Source: Roseburia sp. (lineage in GTDB: Bacteria; Bacillota; Clostridia; Lachnospirales; Lachnospiraceae). Taken from it: DNA of 28,415 nucleotides. This document shows, in pieces, positions 23,784 to 28,415 of this stretch (within the stretch, counting starts at the first letter, position 1; each line of letters opens with the position of its first letter). Location: positions 1 through 28,415 of the forward strand of contig JAUUNJ010000006.1 of the NCBI GenBank assembly GCA_030844625.1, written 5' to 3'. The notes beneath the pieces were generated by a model, which saw nothing but the letters and a program-made list of their open reading frames with translations, was not told where the DNA came from and ran no database searches. Position numbers and translations under genes: made by a program.

Positions 23784-23837
23784 ATGTATATTTGTGGCTT
23801 TGGAATGTTTTGGAGATTATTTAAAAGGTTTTCATAA
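23784..23837 (+). CDS. Candidate 17-residue cationic amphipathic peptide
   Basis: ATG at 23784 follows an exceptionally G-rich ribosome site (GAAAGGGGGGG, ending 7 bases before the ATG). The predicted product is MYICGFGMFWRLFKRFS: one Cys, five aromatic residues in addition to the Trp, and three basic residues in the C-terminal half, so a helix would be amphipathic and cationic. It is the first ORF after the predicted LytTR-controlled promoter and precedes the lysozyme-like gene by 87 bases. No leader or export sequence is apparent. Possible roles are a signal for the AgrC-like kinase, a delta-toxin or PSM-like membrane-active peptide, or a leader peptide. I recognise no family; it could also be chance, but the ribosome site argues for translation. 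Confidence 0.4.
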   Translation: MYICGFGMFWRLFKRFS

Positions 23838-23924
23838 AGAGTAAGGAAAAAGTTTCTATTGGTAATTTATGATAGTTAGTTTAAAGAACATTAAAATCTA
23901 ATAATTGATATAAGGAGAAGATAA

Positions 23925-25235
23925 ATGAAAACAATGAAGCAAACGATTATAGGAGTATTTGCGTTTTTAATGCTCATGACAGTGATATCCGTAGGTGGTT
24001 TAGATGTAACGGTTGAAGCAGCATGTTCGCATAAAGCGACAGGAAAATGGCAGACTACTAAAAATGCAACTTGTGATTCATATGGTACAAAGGTGATGAA
24101 ATGTAAATATTGTGGATATGTTTTACAAACATCCAAAATAGAAAAGTTGGGACATAATTGGGGAACTTATAAAACAACAGTTTCACCAACATGTACATCA
24201 TCAGGAAAGAAAACAAGCAAATGTACAAGGTGTCCTGCAACACGAACAGCAAAAGTATCAGCAACAGGGCATAATGCATCAAGTTCATACATAGTGACAA
24301 AGAATCCAACCTGCGATCAGAAAGGAACCAAGGTAAGAAAATGTACAAAGTGTAGTGCAAATTTGGAAACAAAAAGTATAGCAGTGTTGGGACATGATTG
24401 GGGAACTTATACGGTAACAAAAAAGAAAACATGTACAACAGACGGAACAAAGACAAGAAAATGTTCCAGATGTAAAAAGAAAGATACAGCAAGGATTCCG
24501 ACAACAGGGCATAATTGGGGAAAATATAAAACAACAAAAAAAGCAACATGTACGACAGAAGGAAGCAAGAAAAGAACATGTTCTGCATGTAATAAAAGTG
24601 AGACAACTAAGATTTCAGCATTGGGACATGATTGGGGAAAATATACTGTAATAAAAGAGGCAACATGTACAACAGATGGAAGCATGTCAAGAAGATGTTC
24701 AAGATGTCCTGCGGTACAGCCAAAAACAATCCCGGCATTCTTGGAACCAGCAGTGTTGAAGCATAAAAAGACAATGGAGAAATATGCAAAAGAAAACGGT
24801 ATTTCAGGATATGTTGATGTTCTGCTGGCAATTATGCAGGTGGAAACTGGTGGTAATGAAAAAAAATATAAGGATGTTATGCAGAGCTCTGAAAGCCTGG
24901 GACTGGCACGCAATTCTTTAGATACAGAAAGTTCAATCAAACAGGGATGTGTATATTTTGCAGGATTACTTCAGGAATGCAAAAATAAGAATATTTTAGA
25001 TTTGAATGTTGCCATACAAAGCTACAATTATGGTCCTGAATATATCAATTATGTAAATTCCAATGGGCAAAAACATACTTTTGATCTTGCAAAGAAATTT
25101 GCCTGTAAAAAATCAGGAGGAAAGACCAAACAATACGATAATGCGATAGCTAAAGCTCATAACTATACATGGAGATATGATTACGGAAATATGTTCTATG
25201 TGGAACTTGTAAATCAGTGTATGACAGCTAAATAA
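23925..25235 (+). CDS. Secreted lysozyme-like hydrolase with six Cys/His repeats
   Basis: A 436-residue exported protein. The signal peptide covers residues 1-32 (cut after VEA). Residues 34-268 hold six repeats of about 40 residues, each T-C-x9-C-x2-C followed by G-H-x-W-G (Cys triplets at 50/60/63, 90/100/103, 130/140/143, 170/180/183, 209/219/222, 248/258/261), basic and Thr-rich, looking like small zinc ribbons. Residues about 275-430 form a lysozyme-like domain of the CwlT/Tn916 Orf14 muramidase type, with VDVLLAIMQVETGG (catalytic Glu307), DVMQSSESLG and VAIQSYNYG. It probably cleaves peptidoglycan glycan strands, with the repeats as wall-binding arm. AAGGAG precedes the ATG. It lies upstream of a second secreted protein in the same direction. 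Confidence 0.85.
   Translation: MKTMKQTIIGVFAFLMLMTVISVGGLDVTVEAACSHKATGKWQTTKNATCDSYGTKVMKCKYCGYVLQTSKIEKLGHNWGTYKTTVSPTCTSSGKKTSKCTRCPATRTAKVSATGHNASSSYIVTKNPTCDQKGTKVRKCTKCSANLETKSIAVLGHDWGTYTVTKKKTCTTDGTKTRKCSRCKKKDTARIPTTGHNWGKYKTTKKATCTTEGSKKRTCSACNKSETTKISALGHDWGKYTVIKEATCTTDGSMSRRCSRCPAVQPKTIPAFLEPAVLKHKKTMEKYAKENGISGYVDVLLAIMQVETGGNEKKYKDVMQSSESLGLARNSLDTESSIKQGCVYFAGLLQECKNKNILDLNVAIQSYNYGPEYINYVNSNGQKHTFDLAKKFACKKSGGKTKQYDNAIAKAHNYTWRYDYGNMFYVELVNQCMTAK
24070..24715 (+). repeat. Near-identical 117-120 bp coding repeats
   Basis: DNA-level tandem repeats inside the lysozyme-like gene, with periods of 120, 120, 120, 117 and 117 bp. Recurrent blocks include GGGACATGATTGGGGAA and AACATGTACAACAGA. 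The high nucleotide similarity suggests recent expansion, so copy number may vary between strains. The repeats also create long spurious minus-strand reading frames. Confidence 0.85.
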
Positions 25236-25269
25236 AATGTATTTACTAATTTATGAAGGGGTAATTAAA

Positions 25270-26088
25270 ATGAAAGAAATAAAAAAATACAATAAAGGGA
25301 TAATGTCATTACTTTTAGTATTTTCAATGACATTAACTATATTTTCCAATGGTGTAAAGGCGGAAACAAAAAGTGTGAATGCATCAAGTTATACTTTTAC
25401 ATATAAATGTGCTGGTGCGACAGATATTAAGGTAACTACCAGTAGTAATTCAGATATTTTAATAGAAAAAAAGGGGATAATATTAAAAAAGAAATTAAGT
25501 GAGAAAAAGAAAACAAAAAGTTATAATTATACAGCAAAATTGTCAAATACAAATACATATTGTGTAACAGTAAAAACTAATTCAAAGAAAAAGGCCAACA
25601 TCAAATGTGAAATAAAACAACATTTAGATAAAAAACAGTCAAGCAAAGGTGGAATTTGGACAGCCAAAGGAAATTCCCCGGTTCCTGGTTCTTCAATTAT
25701 TTACAGGAGAAAAATATATTTTACAAAGAGTCAGTGTAGTGAGGCTCTTACATATGTTACAGATGCCAAATATTTAGATTATCAATCTAAATTAGTAAAT
25801 GGTACTATTACTGTATCAGGTTTGATTCTTAGTGGTACCGGTATAAAAACATTAACTGTTGCTTCTACATTTTTAACAATAGGATCAATAGGTTATTCTT
25901 TTGATTTTAAATCTGATACAATTAATAAAATTAAGTTAAAAGGAAATTACAATAAAAAAACTAAAAAATTTGGAAATGGAGTAGTTCTTACAGAATATAT
26001 GTATAATGGAATATCATTTATAGAAGTTGACTCATGGAAAAATAATACAATGCAGGGCGTAGGCGGATATATTGGTTCATGGTCTTAG
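25270..26088 (+). CDS. Secreted protein of unknown family with Gly-rich hydrophobic segment
   Basis: A 272-residue protein. A signal peptide covers residues 1-31 (IMSLLLVFSMTLTIFSNGVKA, then ETK). The next 100 residues are beta-rich and full of Lys, Ser and Thr. A hydrophobic Gly/Ser/Thr-rich stretch at 178-212 (TITVSGLILSGTGIKTL and VASTFLTIGSIGYSF) could insert in a membrane, followed by a Lys-rich and then a Gly/Tyr-rich tail ending GGYIGSWS. I do not recognise the family. The frame opens at 25237, but GAAGGGG precedes the ATG at 25270, and the signal peptide begins there. It starts 34 bases after the lysozyme-like gene, so is probably co-expressed. A pore-forming or bacteriocin-like role is speculation from the hydrophobic segment alone. 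Confidence 0.75.
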   Translation: MKEIKKYNKGIMSLLLVFSMTLTIFSNGVKAETKSVNASSYTFTYKCAGATDIKVTTSSNSDILIEKKGIILKKKLSEKKKTKSYNYTAKLSNTNTYCVTVKTNSKKKANIKCEIKQHLDKKQSSKGGIWTAKGNSPVPGSSIIYRRKIYFTKSQCSEALTYVTDAKYLDYQSKLVNGTITVSGLILSGTGIKTLTVASTFLTIGSIGYSFDFKSDTINKIKLKGNYNKKTKKFGNGVVLTEYMYNGISFIEVDSWKNNTMQGVGGYIGSWS

Positions 26089-26115
26089 AATATTCTGTAT
26101 TTTTACTCTGACACG

Positions 26116-26124
26116 TGTTATAAT
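26116..26124 (+). promoter_or_regulatory. Extended -10 promoter of the small membrane-protein gene
   Basis: TGTTATAAT (26116-26124) is a perfect extended -10. No clear -35 is present, as is usual with this class. It is preceded by the palindrome ACACGTGT (26111-26118). Confidence 0.5.
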
Positions 26125-26190
26125 GCAAAAAGTATATATAAGATATATTGTCTGTGATAAGTGATTTGGAAGAAAGAATGGAGACCAGGT

Positions 26191-26397
26191 ATGAAACCAA
26201 AATATAAACAACCTAAAGATTATATCATTATGGGAATATTATCATTGATTTGTTCAGTGGCAGTATTGGTGGCTTTTTATATAAATAAAAATTTGCATTT
26301 TTCATTTTTAACTTATTTAATCGCTTTTTTATGGCTTTGTATTGCCATTCGGAACTTTTGGTACTTTATTAAAGCAAGAAAAAATGATTTGCGATAA
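26191..26397 (+). CDS. Small two-helix membrane protein
   Basis: A 68-residue protein with a basic N-terminus (MKPKYKQPKDY), two hydrophobic helices (about 12-31 and 37-58) joined by a short NKNLHF loop, and a basic tail (KARKNDLR). The positive-inside rule places both ends in the cytoplasm. The frame is open from a GTG at 26161, but the ATG at 26191 has a better though modest ribosome site (GGAGA). It follows the two secreted proteins and has its own promoter. Size and topology resemble immunity or self-protection proteins found beside secreted toxins and hydrolases, but no family is recognised and this is only context. Confidence 0.6.
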   Translation: MKPKYKQPKDYIIMGILSLICSVAVLVAFYINKNLHFSFLTYLIAFLWLCIAIRNFWYFIKARKNDLR

Positions 26398-26418
26398 AAT
26401 AATTGAGAGGTTATTCCA

Positions 26419-26463
26419 ATGAAGGCAGTATTGGTAATATTACGTTGTTTATATCAGGGATAA
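26419..26463 (+). CDS. Possible 14-residue hydrophobic peptide ORF
   Basis: ATG at 26419 lies 8 bases after GAGAGG and encodes MKAVLVILRCLYQG, ending 17 bases before a strong terminator. It has one Cys and a hydrophobic core like the 17-residue ORF at 23784. It is too short to distinguish from chance. Confidence 0.2.
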   Translation: MKAVLVILRCLYQG

Positions 26464-26480
26464 AAATATAAATCGATGGT

Positions 26481-26510
26481 AACAGAGGGATTTGATGTCC
26501 CTCTGTTTTT
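26481..26510 (+). terminator. Rho-independent terminator ending the secreted-protein region
   Basis: Perfect 10-bp stem AACAGAGGGA (26481-26490) with TCCCTCTGTT (26498-26507), 7-base loop, followed by TTT. Confidence 0.88.
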
Positions 26511-26579
26511 CATATATTATAAAATTTATTTGCAATATATTTTGTTTTCTGTGTGTCTAATAAGTGAAAGGAGTTGAAA

Positions 26580-27146
26580 ATGAAAAACCTGCTGATATCA
26601 GAAAGAGAAAAAAAGATGAATGAACCTGCAAAATTAAATGAAACAGAACTCAGGCATATGATTGATTCCTATGGCAATGACATTTTAAGACTCTGTACAC
26701 TTTACTTAAAAGACAGCCAATTGGCTGAAGATGCAACGCAGGAAACTTTTATTAAGGTCTGGCAGAAATATGATACATATAAGGGTCAGGCAGATGAAAA
26801 AACATGGATTACAAGGATAGCCATAAATATTTGTAAGAACTATTTAAGAACGACATGGTTTAAGCGGATGCATCCAACAGATGTTTTTGACATTGTGGTA
26901 AGCAATGAAAAGCAATACAAACAGATTGATGAGTCCGTGGATTTAATTAATGCTATTTTGGAATTAAAGGATAAGTACAGAGGAGTTTTACTTCTTTATT
27001 ATTATCAGGAATTTTCTGTTAAAGAGATTTCAGATATTTTGGGAATGAAACAGTCTACGGTTTTGTCATTACTTAGCAGAGGAAGAAATCAGTTAAAGCA
27101 AAAATTAAATACAGATTATATGGAAGGAGAAGTTTATGAATTTTAG
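26580..27146 (+). CDS. ECF-family RNA polymerase sigma factor
   Basis: A 188-residue sigma-70 family protein with only regions 2 and 4, as in extracytoplasmic-function sigma factors. Region 2 (about 25-95) includes DSYGNDILRLCTLYLKDSQLAEDATQETFIKVW and the promoter-melting part DEKTWITRIAINICKNYLR. Region 4 (about 125-180) has the HTH YRGVLLLYYYQEFSVKEIS followed by LGMKQSTVLSLLSRGRNQLKQKL. The frame is open from a TTG at 26574, but AAAGGAG fits the ATG at 26580. Its last 11 bases overlap the start of the DUF4179 protein, the usual layout for a sigma and anti-sigma pair. No typical ECF autoregulatory promoter (AAC then CGT) is seen upstream. The inducing stress is unknown. Confidence 0.92.
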   Translation: MKNLLISEREKKMNEPAKLNETELRHMIDSYGNDILRLCTLYLKDSQLAEDATQETFIKVWQKYDTYKGQADEKTWITRIAINICKNYLRTTWFKRMHPTDVFDIVVSNEKQYKQIDESVDLINAILELKDKYRGVLLLYYYQEFSVKEISDILGMKQSTVLSLLSRGRNQLKQKLNTDYMEGEVYEF

Positions 27147-28137
27147 AAATGATGTAAATAAAATTATGAAAAATGTTCAGGTAGATGAAAAAATGACGAA
27201 TGAAATACTGAATCAGACCACAAGAAGAAACAAAGCACATGCTTTTGGGAAAAAGAGAGTTGCGGTGGTGGCAATGGCAGCAGTTTTGTGTATCGGTAGT
27301 GTGGCGGTAGCAGCAAATGAAGTGACAGGTTTCTGGAATAACATTGTTGACAGGTTTATGCAAGTGGAGGAGCAGGAGAAAACAGAACTGATAGAAAAAG
27401 GCTATGTTGATACGGGAGATGAAAAAAATGTTTCGGCAACGGCGGAGGGGATTACAGTTTCCTTGTTGCAGACTGTGGCAGATAAAAAGGGTATGTATAT
27501 TTACCTTAATGTTAAATCCGATAAAATAAAACTTGAGGAAAATATGTTTTTTAATATTTGCTATGTGAGCTTGGAAGGAAAAGGCAGAATAGAAAAACGT
27601 GTTGATGGGATAAATCTTATATCGGAGAATGAAGGAGTTGTGGAACTCTATGCAGGAGCAGATATAGATGATTTTGGATTGGATATTGAAGGTAAGAAAA
27701 TAGAGGTGATATTGAGTGATTTGCAGAATATCTCGATGCAGAATGATGAAATAGACTACAGGACTGTTACCAATTCAAAGTGGGAACTTAGATGGATTGG
27801 AAAGAATTCTGGTGACAGTAAGGTGATTCCGCTAAACAACAGCATCGTTCAGGACAATGTAACAATTAAACTTAAAAAAATGGAAATTACACCGTTATCC
27901 GTGAAGATAGAATATAATACTTCCAAATGGGATCCAATGGAAGGACCGGATTGGCTGGATATTCCATTTACAATTGTGATGAAGGATGGATCAATATTTG
28001 AACTTCCGGAAGATGGTTCTGGTGAAAAAGGTGCTGAACAGGGTGGAAGTTGTGAGGTGATTGATTTTGCAAAAGTGTTAAACATTTATAGTATCGACCA
28101 TGTAATCGTAGGCGGAACAAGTTATGATGTAAACTAA
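27136..28137 (+). CDS. DUF4179-type membrane anti-sigma factor
   Basis: A 333-residue protein. The cytoplasmic N-terminus (1-40, MNFRNDVNKIMKNVQVDEKM) would bind the sigma factor. One membrane helix (about 42-60, VAVVAMAAVLCIGSVAVAA) is followed by a large extracytoplasmic domain of beta-rich DUF4179 type (VSATAEGITVSLLQTVADKKGMYIY and the downstream immunoglobulin-like region). Its ATG lies inside the sigma gene (overlap of 11 bases), with GGAAGGAG as ribosome site, which couples synthesis of the two proteins. By analogy with related pairs it sequesters the sigma factor until an envelope signal triggers release; no regulated-proteolysis site was identified by eye. Confidence 0.85.
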   Translation: MNFRNDVNKIMKNVQVDEKMTNEILNQTTRRNKAHAFGKKRVAVVAMAAVLCIGSVAVAANEVTGFWNNIVDRFMQVEEQEKTELIEKGYVDTGDEKNVSATAEGITVSLLQTVADKKGMYIYLNVKSDKIKLEENMFFNICYVSLEGKGRIEKRVDGINLISENEGVVELYAGADIDDFGLDIEGKKIEVILSDLQNISMQNDEIDYRTVTNSKWELRWIGKNSGDSKVIPLNNSIVQDNVTIKLKKMEITPLSVKIEYNTSKWDPMEGPDWLDIPFTIVMKDGSIFELPEDGSGEKGAEQGGSCEVIDFAKVLNIYSIDHVIVGGTSYDVN

Positions 28138-28187
28138 GATTGATGAAAAGATATTGGGGAAAAGAGTAATTTAAATAGATAATGAAT

Positions 28188-28222
28188 AAAAAGGAGTATC
28201 GTATAGACGGTGCTCCTTTTTA
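28188..28222 (+). terminator. Rho-independent terminator after the sigma/anti-sigma operon
   Basis: AAAAAGGAGTATCG (28188-28201) pairs with CGGTGCTCCTTTTT (28208-28221), allowing G-U pairs, with the T run built into the right arm. Confidence 0.85.
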
Positions 28223-28243
28223 ATATCAGTCAAAAATTTTTTA

Positions 28244-28271
28244 ATGACATATCTTTAAAGTCTGATATAAT
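28244..28271 (+). promoter_or_regulatory. Candidate promoter reading into the terminal repeats
   Basis: ATGACA (28244-28249), 16 bases, TATAAT (28266-28271). Transcription would start near 28278, at the base of the first hairpin repeat, so the repeats may be the 5' end of an RNA that continues past the window. Confidence 0.5.
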
Positions 28272-28273
28272 AT

Positions 28274-28415
28274 AACCTGTCGGAAGGAAAATGAGCGCGA
28301 AGGAAGAGAGCATTCATTTTCACCCGACAGGTTAGCGAAAAAGCTCTGCTTTTGAGCTTGCGGAAGGAAAATGAGCGCGAAGGAAGAGAGCATTCATTTT
28401 CACCCGACAGGTTAG
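28274..28415 (+). repeat. Tandem hairpin repeat, two exact 55-bp copies, 80-bp period
   Basis: Copies at 28281-28335 and 28361-28415 are identical. The first, with its flank, folds into a long hairpin: AACCTGTCGG (28274-28283) with CCGACAGGTT (28324-28333), then GAAAATGA (28287-28294) with TCATTTTC (28314-28321). The outer left arm is not conserved at the second copy. The 25-bp spacer contains another small hairpin (AAGCTC with GAGCTT). Each copy also contains a ribosome-like GGAAGGAAA followed by a 14-codon ORF (MSAKEESIHFHPTG, at 28291-28335 and 28371-28415). The window ends exactly at the end of copy two. Not a CRISPR: the repeat is longer than the spacer and only two copies are visible. 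Confidence 0.85.

Noticed and set aside
24058..24940. Two long minus-strand reading frames (177 and 182 codons)
   Set aside because: They are antisense to the repetitive lysozyme-like gene; their repetitive Leu/Phe/Tyr-rich sequences mirror the sense repeats, and no ribosome site is seen.
28281..28415. CRISPR array at the window end
   Set aside because: Only two repeats are visible, the 55-bp repeat is longer than its 25-bp spacer, and no cas gene is present.

Overview
The window looks like a chromosomal segment (or contig) from a low-GC, Gram-positive anaerobe of the Clostridia, most likely a Lachnospiraceae-type gut bacterium. Pointers are AT-rich codons, strong AGGAGG ribosome sites, a T-box leader on an aminoacyl-tRNA synthetase gene, LL-diaminopimelate aminotransferase (DapL), a glnA plus ANTAR-regulator pair, and a secreted protein with Cys/His repeats of a kind common in that family. 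The taxonomic call is inference; there is no rRNA or tRNA gene in the window.

Layout. 1-4.6 kb: a DUF4234 membrane protein, a convergent polysaccharide deacetylase, deoxyribose-phosphate aldolase (deoC), then aspS behind a complete T-box leader, followed by a 35-residue membrane peptide. 4.6-5.8 kb: a membrane-anchored XRE regulator. 5.81-5.98 kb: a 170-bp imperfect palindrome covering the 3' ends of two convergent genes. 5.97-11.65 kb (minus strand): a sugar operon in the order EIIA, EIIB, EIIC, GH38 glycosidase, ROK kinase, with a divergent PRD/EII-domain activator (11.99-13.9 kb). The glycosidase closely resembles E. coli MngB, so an imported and phosphorylated alpha-mannoside such as mannosylglycerate is the likely substrate. 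14.0-18.1 kb: a HAD phosphatase, then a minus-strand set of L,D-transpeptidase, viroplasmin-RNase H and ABC exporter. 18.3-21.5 kb: glnA, an ANTAR regulator with a degenerate receiver domain, and dapL.

21.6-26.5 kb is the most unusual part. A LytTR response regulator and GHKL histidine kinase (AgrA/AgrC-like, but with no agrB or agrD in view) are followed by a compact control region. It holds two LytTR-type direct repeats 21 bp apart, a good -35/-10 pair, and a terminator whose stem overlaps the -10. Immediately downstream is a 17-codon ORF with a strong ribosome site (MYICGFGMFWRLFKRFS), then a secreted protein with six Cys/His repeats fused to a lysozyme-like domain, a second secreted protein of unknown family, and a small two-helix membrane protein. 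The parts fit a peptide- or signal-controlled cell-wall-lytic cassette; this is inference.

26.6-28.1 kb: an ECF sigma factor overlapping its DUF4179-type anti-sigma factor. The last 140 bp hold a promoter and two exact 55-bp copies of a hairpin-forming repeat with an 80-bp period. The window ends exactly at the end of the second copy, which suggests an unresolved tandem array or an assembly break.
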